Source of the DNA: Phytopseudomonas flavescens
GTDB lineage: Bacteria > Pseudomonadota > Gammaproteobacteria > Pseudomonadales > Pseudomonadaceae
Length of the DNA: 64,000 bases
Assembly: GCF_900100535.1 (NCBI RefSeq)
Contig: NZ_FNDG01000008.1
Coordinates: forward strand, 124,001-188,000
Direction of reading: 5' to 3'
Below, piece by piece: positions 1-8,387 of this stretch. The notes below the pieces were generated by a model that saw nothing but the letters and a program-made list of their open reading frames with translations, made no database searches and had not been told where the DNA came from. The translations under genes and the position numbers were made by a program. Every line of letters starts with the position of its first letter. The stretch's first letter is position 1.

Positions 1-675
1 CAGGGCGGCTACTTGCCCGGGGCGCTCCATCACCACGGCATGGCTCGCGCCTTCGACACTGCGCACCGCGGCTGCCGGCTGCACGGCCTGAACGGCGGCT
101 GCGGCCCCGGCCGGCACCAACGCATCGGCGCTGGCGAACAGGTGTAGCTGCGGCCCCTCGAACTGCGACAGCGCGGAGCGGGTATCGAGCGTTGCGAGCA
201 GGTCGAGCCCAGCCAGAGAGTCGCCGCCTGCCTGTGCCAGCAACGTGCGGGACAGCCCCCGGGCATCGGTAGCGCCCTGGCTGCACAGCATAGCGAAGCG
301 CTTGAGGGTTGCCGTCGGGTGCTGCCGGTATGAAGAGTAAAACGCCTCGAAGGTGCTCACCGGCATCGCGGCAGGCCAGTCATCGCGGGTAACGAAGGAG
401 GCATTGCTCGCCAGTGTCAGCAAGCCGGGACAATCCGTAGCACGCCGCGCGGCCAGCAGGCAGGCGAGCATACCGCCCAGGGACCAGCCCCCCAGCCAGG
501 CGCCACGGGGCAGGCGCTCGTCCAGCCGGTCGAGACACCATTCCAGTTGCCCATGCTCGAGCAATGGTAGCGGCTCGATATCGACCTGCAGCCCGGGACC
601 GAGCGCATCGACCAGCGGCTGCAGCGGTGCACAGCCAAGTCCCCAGCCGGGCAGCAGGATCAGCCGTTCGACCAT
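1..675 (-). CDS. bioH: Pimeloyl-ACP methyl ester carboxylesterase BioH (partial, cut by window edge)
   Basis: Alpha/beta-hydrolase that removes the methyl group from pimeloyl-ACP methyl ester, ending the BioC-disguised fatty acid stage of biotin synthesis in the cytoplasm. The frame is open from the ATG at 675 to the window edge. It begins [14 protein letters not shown], has the nucleophile elbow GGWSLGG (GxSxG) near residue 80, a FASADALVP segment carrying the acid residue and GASHAVV carrying the catalytic His near the edge. The start overlaps the bioF stop as TGATG, so the two are translationally coupled. Only the last few residues should be missing. bioC and bioD are expected beyond position 1. 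Confidence 0.9.
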   Translation of the reverse strand, partial: MVERLILLPGWGLGCAPLQPLVDALGPGLQVDIEPLPLLEHGQLEWCLDRLDERLPRGAWLGGWSLGGMLACLLAARRATDCPGLLTLASNASFVTRDDWPAAMPVSTFEAFYSSYRQHPTATLKRFAMLCSQGATDARGLSRTLLAQAGGDSLAGLDLLATLDTRSALSQFEGPQLHLFASADALVPAGAAAAVQAVQPAAAVRSVEGASHAVVMERPGQVAAL

Positions 676-1847
676 CACCGCGGTGCTCCTGGCAAATGCG
701 CCCGGCAATCGGCGAGAGCCTGCAGCAGGCGATCGACGTGGGCGAGTTCATGGGCGGCAGACAGGGTGACCCGCAGCCGTGCACTGCCAGCCGGCACGGT
801 GGGCGGGCGAATCGCGGTGACCAGAAGGCCGTGCTCGCGCAGCGCCTGAGACAAGGCGACGGCGCGGCCACTGTCGCCGATCAGGATCGGCTGGATCGGC
901 GTGTCACTGTCCATCAGTCGCAGGCCTATGCTCGCGGCGCCCTCGCGGAAGCGGCGGATCAGCGTGGCCAGGTGCTCGCGCCGCCAGTGCTCGCTGCGCA
1001 GCAGCTCGAGACTCTTCAGGGTGGCACAGGCCAACGCCGGCGGCTGGCTGGTGGTGTAGATGTACGGCCGCGCGAACTGCACCAGCGCCTCGATCAGGTC
1101 GTCGCTGCCGGCGACGAAGGCGCCGGCGGTGCCGAACGCCTTGCCAAGGGTGCCGACCAGTACCGGCACGTCGCGCAGGCCGAGGCCGAAATGCTCGACC
1201 ACACCGCCGCCCGTTTCGCCCAGGGTGCCGAAACCATGGGCGTCATCGACCATCAGCCAGGCATCCTTGCGACGGGCCTCGGCGCACAATGCAGGCAAAT
1301 CCGCCACGTCGCCGTCCATGCTGAACACACCGTCGCAGACCACCAGGGTATTGCCCTCGGCCTTGTCCAGGCGCGTGGCGAGGCTGCCGCTGTCGTTATG
1401 CAGGTAGCGCGAGAAGCGCGCGCCGCTGAGCAGGCCGGCATCCAGCAACGAGGCATGGTTGAGGCGATCTTCGAGCACCGTGTCGCCCTTGCCGACCAGG
1501 GCCGTGACGGTCCCCAGGTTGGCCATGTAGCCCGTGGAGAACAGCAGCGCACGAGGCCGCCCGGTGAAGTCGGCCAAGGCCTCCTCCAATTCATGGTGCG
1601 GCGTGCTGTGGCCGATCACCAGATGCGAAGCACCACCACCGACGCCCCAGCGTCGTGCGCCGGCGCGCCAGGCCTCGACCACCAGCGGGTGGTTGGCCAG
1701 GCCGAGGTAGTCGTTTGAACAGAACGCCAGCAACGGGCGGCCGTCCACCTCCACCAGCGGCCCTTGCGGGCTGCCCAGCAAGGGCCGCTGGCGATAGAGA
1801 TCGGCGGCACGACGCTCGGCCAGGCGAGCGGCAAGATCGAAAGGCAT
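675..1847 (-). CDS. bioF: 8-amino-7-oxononanoate synthase BioF
   Basis: PLP enzyme of the alpha-oxoamine synthase family that condenses pimeloyl-ACP with L-alanine to give 8-amino-7-oxononanoate. 390 residues, the usual length. [10 protein letters not shown] (residues 201-210) contains the cofactor-contacting Asp and His, and [11 protein letters not shown] near 232-242 contains the Schiff-base Lys (about 236). I chose the start at [13 protein letters not shown]; the in-frame GTG/ATG-type codons further up add residues unlike the family. It sits 85 bases after bioB and overlaps bioH by one base (TGATG), in the order bioB-bioF-bioH. Confidence 0.95.
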   Translation of the reverse strand: MPFDLAARLAERRAADLYRQRPLLGSPQGPLVEVDGRPLLAFCSNDYLGLANHPLVVEAWRAGARRWGVGGGASHLVIGHSTPHHELEEALADFTGRPRALLFSTGYMANLGTVTALVGKGDTVLEDRLNHASLLDAGLLSGARFSRYLHNDSGSLATRLDKAEGNTLVVCDGVFSMDGDVADLPALCAEARRKDAWLMVDDAHGFGTLGETGGGVVEHFGLGLRDVPVLVGTLGKAFGTAGAFVAGSDDLIEALVQFARPYIYTTSQPPALACATLKSLELLRSEHWRREHLATLIRRFREGAASIGLRLMDSDTPIQPILIGDSGRAVALSQALREHGLLVTAIRPPTVPAGSARLRVTLSAAHELAHVDRLLQALADCRAHLPGAPR

Positions 1848-1860
1848 GTAAAAGCTCCAG

Positions 1861-1883
1861 GCTGCAAGCCACAAGCTGCAAGC
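1861..1883. repeat. Short direct repeat GCTGCAAGC between bioB and bioF
   Basis: The nonamer GCTGCAAGC occurs at 1861-1869 and 1875-1883, with CCACAA between the copies, in the 85-base bioB-bioF gap just before the bioF start. Similar GCTTGCAGCTTG-type strings are common in pseudomonad intergenic DNA, from general familiarity. No function is visible. It lies inside the transcript of the bio operon. Confidence 0.45.
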
Positions 1884-1932
1884 GGCGCAACCATCCAGAT
1901 CGCACCGCGGCGCTTGTCACTTGTGGCTGTTC

Positions 1933-2988
1933 TCAGACCGCGGCGTCGTAGAACAGCCGGGAATCGCGCTGTTCGACCAATGCCTGCTCGATGGCGGCCT
2001 GATGCACCTCGTCGGCGTGCTCTTCGCGCGCTTCCGGCTGGATGCCGAGGCGTGCGAACAGTTGCATGTCCTTGTCGGCCTGGGGGTTGGCGGTGGTCAG
2101 CAGTTTTTCACCGTAGAAAATCGAGTTGGCGCCGGCGAAGAATGCCAGGGCCTGCATTTGCTCGTTCATCGCCTCTCGGCCGGCGGAGAGACGCACATGG
2201 GATTTCGGCATCATGATGCGCGCCACCGCCAGCATGCGGATGAAGTCGAAGGGATCGACATCTTCCTCGTTGGCCAATGGCGTGCCCTCGACCTTGACCA
2301 GCATGTTGATCGGCACCGACTCCGGGTGCTCCGGCAGGTTGGCCAGCTGGATCAGCAGGCCGGCGCGGTCATCCAGCGACTCGCCCATGCCGAGGATGCC
2401 GCCGGAGCAGATCTTCATGCCGGCGTCACGCACGTAAGCCAGGGTCTGCAGGCGCTCGCTGTAGGTACGGGTGGTGATGATGCTGCCGTAGAACTCTGGC
2501 GAGGTGTCGAGGTTGTGGTTGTAGTAGTCAAGGCCCGCTTCGGCCAGGGCAGCGGTCTGCTCCTTGTCGAGCTTGCCCAGGGTCATGCAGGTTTCCAGGC
2601 CCAGGGCCTTGACGCCTTCGACCATCTTCAGCACGTAGGGCATGTCCTTGGCGGACGGGTGCTTCCAGGCCGCGCCCATGCAGAAGCGGGTCGAGCCGAT
2701 GGCCTTGGCCTCGGCGGCGGCCTCCAGCACCTTCTGCACTTCCATGAGTTTCTGCTTGTCCAGGCCGGTGTTGTAGTGACCGGACTGCGGACAGTATTTG
2801 CAGTCCTCCGGGCAGGCACCGGTCTTGATCGACAGCAGCGTCGAGACCTGCACGCGGTTGGCGTCGAAGTGCGCACGGTGCACGCTCTGGGCGTGGAACA
2901 GCAGGTCGTTGAACGGTTGTTCGAACAGTGCCCGGACGTCAGCCAGGCTCCAATCGTGACGCAGGGTGGCAGCGGTACTAGCGCTCAT
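1933..2988 (-). CDS. bioB: Biotin synthase BioB
   Basis: Radical SAM enzyme that inserts sulfur into dethiobiotin to give biotin. 351 residues. The radical-SAM cluster ligands are in [10 protein letters not shown] (C59, C63, C66), and later segments include [11 protein letters not shown] and the C-terminal [14 protein letters not shown] that are characteristic of BioB. It is the first gene of the minus-strand bio operon and is transcribed divergently from comF. The 82-base intergenic space plus the first bases of comF hold a good promoter and a BirA-like operator, so biotin-dependent repression is likely. Confidence 0.97.
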   Translation of the reverse strand: MSASTAATLRHDWSLADVRALFEQPFNDLLFHAQSVHRAHFDANRVQVSTLLSIKTGACPEDCKYCPQSGHYNTGLDKQKLMEVQKVLEAAAEAKAIGSTRFCMGAAWKHPSAKDMPYVLKMVEGVKALGLETCMTLGKLDKEQTAALAEAGLDYYNHNLDTSPEFYGSIITTRTYSERLQTLAYVRDAGMKICSGGILGMGESLDDRAGLLIQLANLPEHPESVPINMLVKVEGTPLANEEDVDPFDFIRMLAVARIMMPKSHVRLSAGREAMNEQMQALAFFAGANSIFYGEKLLTTANPQADKDMQLFARLGIQPEAREEHADEVHQAAIEQALVEQRDSRLFYDAAV

Positions 2989-3053
2989 GGGGGCGAGTCC
3001 TTATCTACAGGCGGCCTGCTACAGTCGAAGCAGACCCAACACGGATGTGCGGC

Positions 3054-3082
3054 ATAGTTAAGGAAGCGCCATGCACTGTCAA
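3054..3082 (-). promoter_or_regulatory. Predicted sigma-70 promoter of the bio operon
   Basis: On the minus strand a perfect -35 TTGACA (complement of 3077-3082) is followed after 17 bases by AACTAT (complement of 3054-3059), which matches the -10 consensus only partly. It lies about 70-95 bases upstream of the bioB start and its -35 is inside the candidate BirA operator. Confidence 0.5.
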
Positions 3083-3808
3083 CCACGCAACTTAACTAGA
3101 GTTTACAACTGGTTAAAAATAAAACAGACCTGCCTGCTCTGCGATGAGGCCGTTAACAGGCGCCTGCCACTTTGTACGCAGTGCGACGACGAGCTTCCAT
3201 GGCTCGGTCCGCAGTGCCAGGTCTGCGCGCTGCCCCTTGCCGTCGACGGGCTTGTCTGCGGCAATTGCCTGAAACGCCCTCCGGCGTTCGGCAAGGTCGA
3301 GGCGCCGTGGCGCTATGAATTCCCGATCGATGCGCTGATCAACCGCTTCAAGCATCAGGCTCGCTGGCCCATCGGCCGGCTGCTTGGCGACCTGCTCGCT
3401 CGCCATCTGGCGCACGGCTTCAGCGAAGGGCTGCCCCGGCCAGAAGTGTTGCTGCCCGTGCCGCTTTCATCCAGACGCCAGCGCCAGCGCGGCTTCAACC
3501 AGGCACAGATGCTGGCCCAGGTGGTCGGGCAGGCGCTGCAGATTCGCCAGCGCAGCGACTGGCTGGAGCGCATTGGCGACACCCCGGCCCAGCAGCGGCT
3601 CGATGCGGCCGCCCGCCGCCGCAACCTGCGCGGCGCCTTTCGGGTACGGCCCGGGGCGCAGGTAACGGCGCGGCACGTGGCCCTGGTCGATGACGTACTG
3701 ACCACGGGGGCCACGGCGCAGGAACTCGCCCGCCTGCTGATCCGCGCCGGCGCGAGCCGCGTGGATGTCTATTGCCTGGCCCGCACGCCCGCGCCGGGCG
3801 ATCATTGA
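3071..3808 (+). CDS. comF: ComF family phosphoribosyltransferase-like protein
   Basis: Cytoplasmic protein of the ComF/GntX family, linked in other bacteria to uptake of transforming DNA (ComF) or gluconate use (GntX); its reaction is not settled. 245 residues. Four CxxC pairs at 21/24, 35/38, 49/52 and 63/66 form an N-terminal zinc-ribbon region, and VALVDDVLTTGAT (204-216) is the PRPP-binding signature of type I phosphoribosyltransferases. The start at 3071 has AGGA seven bases upstream; no later ATG precedes the first CxxC. It is divergent from bioB. Confidence 0.85.
   Translation: MHCQPRNLTRVYNWLKIKQTCLLCDEAVNRRLPLCTQCDDELPWLGPQCQVCALPLAVDGLVCGNCLKRPPAFGKVEAPWRYEFPIDALINRFKHQARWPIGRLLGDLLARHLAHGFSEGLPRPEVLLPVPLSSRRQRQRGFNQAQMLAQVVGQALQIRQRSDWLERIGDTPAQQRLDAAARRRNLRGAFRVRPGAQVTARHVALVDDVLTTGATAQELARLLIRAGASRVDVYCLARTPAPGDH
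3076..3108. promoter_or_regulatory. Candidate BirA operator
   Basis: Read on the minus strand the site is TTGTAAACT, 15 bases, then GGTTGACAG. The proteobacterial BirA box is TTGTAAACC-N14/15-GGTTTACAA, so the halves match 8/9 and 7/9 with the correct spacing. The second half overlaps the -35 hexamer of the bioB promoter, which is where a repressor should sit. Unusually, the whole box falls within the first codons of comF. No birA gene is in the window. Confidence 0.6.
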
Positions 3809-3866
3809 CGACGGGCTGGGACGTCGCGCACAGTGGCCGGCCGCCGTGCTTACCGCTGCCCAGCCC

Positions 3867-4631
3867 ATGACCACCCTCTCGCTGCTTGCCCAACACGTGA
3901 CCCGCCGTCCACAACGCATCGCCCTGCTCGAACAGATTGCCGCGCAGGGCTCGATCACCCGCGCGGCCAAAGCCGCAGGCATGAGCTACAAGGCGGCCTG
4001 GGACGCCATCGATGAGCTGAACAATCTGGCCGATCAACCGCTCGTCGCACGCAGCGTGGGCGGCAAGGGCGGTGGCGGCGCACGCCTGACGCCGGTCGGT
4101 GAACGCCTGCTGCAGTTGCACCAACGTCTGCAGGCGATACAGGCCGAGGTGTTGCAGGCCGTCGAAAACGATGTCGACCTGCACGTGCTCGGTCGCCTGA
4201 TGCTGCGTACCAGCGCACGTAACCAGCTCAGCGGGCGGGTACGGACGATCCAGCCCCAAGGCGGCAACGACCTGATCGAGATCGAGCTGCCCGGCGGCTC
4301 GCTGATCCAGGCGCAGATCACCCGCAGCAGCACCGCGCACTTGCAACTGCAGCCCGGGGCGCCCCTGATGGTGCTGATCAAGGCCGGCTGGCTGCAGCTC
4401 AGCCAGCCAGGCCAGGCTGCTGATCCGACGCTCAACGCGTTGCTGGGGACGATCGAGCGGATTCTGCCCGAGGCCGATGGCCCCGGCGAAGTGCGCATCG
4501 CCCTGCCCAACGGGCAAACGCTGTGTGCCCTGGCCTGTGCCGAACAGCTCGACAGGCAGGGGCTGATGGCAGGTAGCCCGGTACGCGCCCAGTTCGCCGC
4601 CAGCCAGGTGCTGCTGGGCACGCAGGTCTGA
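3867..4631 (+). CDS. modE: ModE family molybdate-responsive transcriptional regulator
   Basis: Molybdate-sensing DNA-binding protein; in E. coli ModE represses modABC when molybdate is bound. 254 residues. The N-terminal winged helix includes GSITRAAKAAGMSYKAAWDAI and the wing GGKGGGGARLTPVG. Two tandem TOBE/Mop ligand-binding domains follow (about 125-190 and 195-254), as in full-length ModE. The start at MTTLSLLAQ was chosen because longer frames run back into comF with unrelated sequence; the ribosome binding site is weak. No modABC operon is nearby, so its targets must be elsewhere. Confidence 0.8.
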   Translation: MTTLSLLAQHVTRRPQRIALLEQIAAQGSITRAAKAAGMSYKAAWDAIDELNNLADQPLVARSVGGKGGGGARLTPVGERLLQLHQRLQAIQAEVLQAVENDVDLHVLGRLMLRTSARNQLSGRVRTIQPQGGNDLIEIELPGGSLIQAQITRSSTAHLQLQPGAPLMVLIKAGWLQLSQPGQAADPTLNALLGTIERILPEADGPGEVRIALPNGQTLCALACAEQLDRQGLMAGSPVRAQFAASQVLLGTQV

Positions 4632-4699
4632 CGTTCGAATAGTCGCCGTGGCGTGCGTCCCCAGGCGTTACACTCTGCGGCCAACCGACGGAGCCGCCC

Positions 4700-5674
4700 A
4701 TGTCCCACCCTTTCGCAGCCCTCACCCCTGACCTGGTACTGGATGCCGTCGAGAGCCTTGGCTATCTCAGCGACGCCCGCGTGCTGGCGTTGAACAGCTA
4801 CGAGAACCGCGTCTATCAGGTCGGCATCGAGGGGGAAACCCCGCTGATCGCCAAGTTCTACCGGCCGGGTCGCTGGAGCGATGCGGCGATCCGCGAAGAA
4901 CATACCTTCAGCGCTGAGCTGGCCGACTGCGATGTGCCCGTGGTGGCGCCATTGCAACGCGATGGCGAAACCCTGTTCGCGCACGCCGGTTTTCGCTTCT
5001 CGCTGTTTCCGCGCCGTGGCGGACGTGCACCCGAGCCCGGCAACCTCGATCAGCTGTATCGACTCGGGCAACTGCTCGGGCGCCTGCATGCGGTCGGTTC
5101 GCTGCGCCCGTTCGAGCACCGCGAATCCTTGCGGGTCGACAACTTCGGCCATGCCTCCCTGGCGACCTTGCTGGAGGGCAACTTCGTGCCGCGCAGCCTG
5201 CTGCCCGCCTACGAGTCGGTGGCCCGCGATCTGCTCAAGCGCCTGGATCAACTGTTCGCGCAAAACCCCGTGCAGGCGATCCGCCTGCACGGCGACTGCC
5301 ATCCGGGCAACCTGCTGTGCCGCGACGAGACCTTTCACATGGTCGACCTGGATGACTGCCGCATGGGCCCTGCCATCCAGGACCTGTGGATGATGCTGGC
5401 CGGCGAACGCCACGAGCGGCTCGGCCAGATCGCCGAGCTGGTCGACGGCTATCAGGAATTCCACGACTTCAACCCCCGCGAGCTACCGCTGATCGAGGGC
5501 CTGCGCTCCCTGCGGCTGATGCACTACAGCGCCTGGCTGGCGCGGCGCTGGGACGATCCGGCCTTTCCACAGAGCTTCCCCTGGTTCGGCAGCGAACGCT
5601 ACTGGGGCGAGCAGATCCTGATGTTGCGCGAACAGCTCTCGGCGCTGGATGAAGAGCCGCTGAAACTGTTTTGA
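4700..5674 (+). CDS. srkA: Stress response serine/threonine kinase SrkA (YihE/RdoA)
   Basis: Cytoplasmic protein kinase of the aminoglycoside-phosphotransferase fold. The E. coli homologue protects against stress-induced death and is associated with dsbA in the Cpx response. 324 residues. The catalytic loop RLHGDCHPGNLL near residue 195 carries the Asp and Asn, and MVDLDDC follows as the metal-binding motif. An ACGGAG ribosome binding site precedes the ATG. It lies between modE and rarD on the same strand, 68 and 87 bases from its neighbours. No dsbA gene is adjacent. Confidence 0.88.
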   Translation: MSHPFAALTPDLVLDAVESLGYLSDARVLALNSYENRVYQVGIEGETPLIAKFYRPGRWSDAAIREEHTFSAELADCDVPVVAPLQRDGETLFAHAGFRFSLFPRRGGRAPEPGNLDQLYRLGQLLGRLHAVGSLRPFEHRESLRVDNFGHASLATLLEGNFVPRSLLPAYESVARDLLKRLDQLFAQNPVQAIRLHGDCHPGNLLCRDETFHMVDLDDCRMGPAIQDLWMMLAGERHERLGQIAELVDGYQEFHDFNPRELPLIEGLRSLRLMHYSAWLARRWDDPAFPQSFPWFGSERYWGEQILMLREQLSALDEEPLKLF

Positions 5675-5761
5675 ACCGTCACTGCGGGCGATAAAAACTG
5701 AACGCACGGACAACTCCCGCACTAGAATGATGCGTTCCTCCCCACCTCCACGAGAACTTGC

Positions 5762-6646
5762 ATGGCCACCGCAGACCTGCGCCGCGGCTACATCCTGGGC
5801 CTCTCGGCCTATGTCATCTGGGGCCTGTTCCCGCTCTATTTCAAGGCGATCCAGGCGGTTCCGCCGGTGGAAATCATCGTCCATCGGGCGCTCTGGTCTG
5901 CCGTGTTCGGCGCGCTGTTGCTGCTGGTCTGGAAGCACCCGGGCTGGCTGCGTGAGCTGCTCGCCCACCCCAGGCGCTTCGCGGTACTGGCCATCAGTGG
6001 CTCGCTGATCGCCGGCAACTGGCTGGTCTACGTATGGGCGGTGAACAACGGGCGCATGCTCGAGGCCAGCCTGGGTTATTACATCAACCCGCTGGTCAAC
6101 GTACTGCTCGGCATGCTGATCCTCGGTGAGCGACTGCGCCGCCTGCAGTGGATCGCCGTTGGCCTGGCCGCAACCGGCGTCGCCCAGCAACTGTGGCAAG
6201 TCGGCAGTTTGCCCTGGGTGTCGCTGGCGCTGGCGCTGAGCTTCGCCACCTACGGACTGATTCGCAAGAAGGCGCCTGTCGCCGCGCTGCCCGGGCTGGT
6301 GGTGGAAACCTGGCTGTTACTGCCGCTGGCCATCGGCTGGATTCTTCTACACCCCACGGCGGTGAGCAGCCAAGCGGCATTCTGGACCACTAGCGAAGCG
6401 TTGTGGCTGATGGCGGCCGGCCCCGTCACGCTGATTCCGCTGGTGTGCTTCAACGCCGCGGCGCGCCACCTGCCCTACACCACCCTGGGCTTCCTGCAAT
6501 ACGTCGCACCGACCCTGGTACTGCTGCTGGCGGTATTCGTTTTCGATGAGCATTTCGACCCAGGCAAGCTGGTGGCCTTCCTGTTCATCTGGGCAGGCCT
6601 GGCGGTCTACAGCATCGATGCCTGGCTGACCCTGCGCAAGCCCTAG
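5762..6646 (+). CDS. rarD: RarD, EamA-family drug/metabolite transporter
   Basis: Inner-membrane permease of the 10-TMS drug/metabolite transporter superfamily; the name comes from a chloramphenicol-sensitivity family and the physiological substrate is unknown. 294 residues, almost entirely hydrophobic, starting with GYILGLSAYVIWGLFPLYFK, the typical RarD opening, and with a repeated EamA half late in the protein (FLQYVAPTLVLLLAVFVFDE). Its position next to srkA, modE and comF matches my memory of P. aeruginosa order. Confidence 0.88.
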   Translation: MATADLRRGYILGLSAYVIWGLFPLYFKAIQAVPPVEIIVHRALWSAVFGALLLLVWKHPGWLRELLAHPRRFAVLAISGSLIAGNWLVYVWAVNNGRMLEASLGYYINPLVNVLLGMLILGERLRRLQWIAVGLAATGVAQQLWQVGSLPWVSLALALSFATYGLIRKKAPVAALPGLVVETWLLLPLAIGWILLHPTAVSSQAAFWTTSEALWLMAAGPVTLIPLVCFNAAARHLPYTTLGFLQYVAPTLVLLLAVFVFDEHFDPGKLVAFLFIWAGLAVYSIDAWLTLRKP

Positions 6647-6759
6647 CAACGGCTGATGGAGGCAGGCATTCGCTGCGCGGATGCCTGCCGCCGTCGACCG
6701 ATGAGCGCCCCCTAAAAATCCGACCACCAGCGATTGCAGGGCGTAGTTGCATCCTGCAA

Positions 6760-6778
6760 TCATATGCGAATAGTTATC
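6760..6778. promoter_or_regulatory. Candidate Fur box upstream of the ECF sigma gene
   Basis: The minus-strand 19-mer GATAACTATTCGCATATGA matches 10 of 19 positions of the Fur consensus (GATAATGATAATCATTATC). It is about 32-50 bases before the sigma-factor start, in an AT-rich pocket of otherwise GC-rich DNA, as expected for iron-repressed fecI-type genes. The match is moderate. Confidence 0.45.
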
Positions 6779-6809
6779 GCTTTATTTCTCCTTATTCGCG
6801 GAGTGACGT

Positions 6810-7331
6810 GTGTCGGTCGGGGAATCCACGCATCAGCAACTGACGGGACAGCTTTATCGCGATCACCGCGACTGGCTGCTCGGCTGGCTGCGCAAAAGCC
6901 TGAGTTGCCCCCAGCGCGCCGAGGACCTCAGCCAGGACACCTTCGTCCGGGTACTCGGCAAGCCCGACCTGCAGCAGCTGCGCGAACCTCGCGCCCTGCT
7001 CGGCACCATCGCCCGTGGTCTGCTGATCGACCATTTCCGCCGCAACGCCGTTGAACGCGCGTACCTGGAGGAACTGAGCCGCACCCCTGAAACCCTGTAC
7101 GTCAGCCCGGAAGAACAGGCGCTGGTACTCGAAGCGCTGCGCGAGATAGACCGCTTGCTCGGCACGCTGTCGCTCAAGGCGCGCAGCGCCTTCCTCTACA
7201 ACCGCCTGGACGGCCTTGGCCATGCCGAGATCGCGGAGCGCCTTGGCGTGTCGGTTCCACGAGTACGCCAGTACCTCGCCCAGGCGGTACGACAGTGTTA
7301 CATCGCGCTGTACGGAGAACCCACGGCATGA
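6810..7331 (+). CDS. fiuI: FecI-like ECF sigma factor (likely FiuI)
   Basis: Extracytoplasmic-function sigma factor of the iron-starvation group, which directs RNA polymerase to the promoter of its cognate receptor gene. 173 residues. Region 2 contains RAEDLSQDTFVRVLG and the region 4 helix-turn-helix contains HAEIAERLGVSVPRVRQYLAQ. The start is GTG with GGAG upstream. The stop overlaps the next gene (ATGA). The order sigma, FecR regulator, STN-bearing receptor is the standard cell-surface-signalling cassette. The symbol rests on resemblance of the receptor to FiuA and on remembered gene location. Confidence 0.85.
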   Translation: MSVGESTHQQLTGQLYRDHRDWLLGWLRKSLSCPQRAEDLSQDTFVRVLGKPDLQQLREPRALLGTIARGLLIDHFRRNAVERAYLEELSRTPETLYVSPEEQALVLEALREIDRLLGTLSLKARSAFLYNRLDGLGHAEIAERLGVSVPRVRQYLAQAVRQCYIALYGEPTA

Positions 7332-8299
7332 TCGCCGCCTCTGCGCCGGTCAGCAATCGGGTACTGGAGGCGGCCATCGATTGGCAGCTGTGTCTCGATT
7401 CGGGCAGGACCAGCGAACGGGAAAAGATGGAGTTCCAGCGCTGGCTGGCCAACGACCCCGAACATGTACGCGCCTGGAAACAGCTGACAGGGCTGGATCA
7501 ACAACTCGCCGTCGCGGCGGCCCCCGCCGCACGCAATGCACTGCTGCGGCGCCCGGCAACCAGCCGCAGGCGCAACGCGGGCGGATTGCTCGGCCTGTTG
7601 CTGGTCGGCGTGCTGGGCCTTGGCCTGCTCCACCAACAGCGCCCCCTGGGCGATTGGCTGGCCGATGAGATGACGGCTGCCGGCGAACAGCGGGAACTGC
7701 AGCTGGCGGATCGTAGCCGGCTACGCCTGAACAGCCGCAGCGCCCTGGATATCGACTTGAACTCCAAAGAGCGTCGACTGTTCCTGCGCAGTGGCGAGAT
7801 TCTCGTGGAAACCGCCCATGGCGACCCACGCCCGTTCCTGGTCGAGACGGCGCATGGCACCTTGCGCGCCCTGGGCACCCGCTTTCTGGTGCGCGAAACA
7901 GGCCAGGGCACTCAACTGATCGTGCTGCAGTCGGCCGTGGCCGCACAGCCGCGTTACGCCACGGGCGAGCGGATCATCCAGCAGGGTGAGCAGGTGTCGA
8001 TGAGCAGCGGCGCCCTGGGCGCCAGCCTACCCGCGCCGCCCGCCGCGGACGCCTGGATGCACGGCATGCTAGTGGTGGAGAACGTCCGCCTGGCCGACCT
8101 GCTGGAGCAACTGGGCGACTACCAGAACGGCCACCTGGGTGTCGACGACGCTATCGCCGACCTGCGCATCAGCGGCAGCTTCCCGCTGCGCGACCTGGAT
8201 CTGGCATTGGCCGCACTTCCGGCAAGCTTGCCGGTGGAGGTGAAACGCTACACCGATTGGTGGATCAGGATCGTGCCGCAGGCGCCAAGCTCGCAGTAA
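7328..8299 (+). CDS. fiuR: FecR-family anti-sigma/sigma regulator (likely FiuR)
   Basis: Single-pass inner-membrane regulator that passes the signal from the ligand-bound receptor to the ECF sigma factor. 323 residues. The N-terminal cytoplasmic DUF4880 region (about 10-60) includes EFQRWLANDPEHVRAWKQL. One membrane segment lies at about 84-101. The periplasmic FecR domain follows (LADRSRLRLNSRSALDID, then FLVETAHGTLRALGTRFLV), and the C-terminal STN-like fold carries DLRISGSFPL. The start at MIAASAP overlaps the sigma-factor stop by four bases. It is 88 bases from the receptor gene. Confidence 0.87.
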   Translation: MIAASAPVSNRVLEAAIDWQLCLDSGRTSEREKMEFQRWLANDPEHVRAWKQLTGLDQQLAVAAAPAARNALLRRPATSRRRNAGGLLGLLLVGVLGLGLLHQQRPLGDWLADEMTAAGEQRELQLADRSRLRLNSRSALDIDLNSKERRLFLRSGEILVETAHGDPRPFLVETAHGTLRALGTRFLVRETGQGTQLIVLQSAVAAQPRYATGERIIQQGEQVSMSSGALGASLPAPPAADAWMHGMLVVENVRLADLLEQLGDYQNGHLGVDDAIADLRISGSFPLRDLDLALAALPASLPVEVKRYTDWWIRIVPQAPSSQ

Positions 8300-8387
8300 G
8301 CCTATTTTTCACGGCGGCCCTATCACTTTCTGCATCTGCTTCGGCATTAGGAAATCGAGACTCATTTCCTACCAGGAGCTGCCCGCG

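Noticed and set aside
564..1718. 384-codon plus-strand frame opposite bioF and bioH
   Set aside because: Antisense to two clear biotin genes and rich in Gln/Ala/Arg shadow residues.
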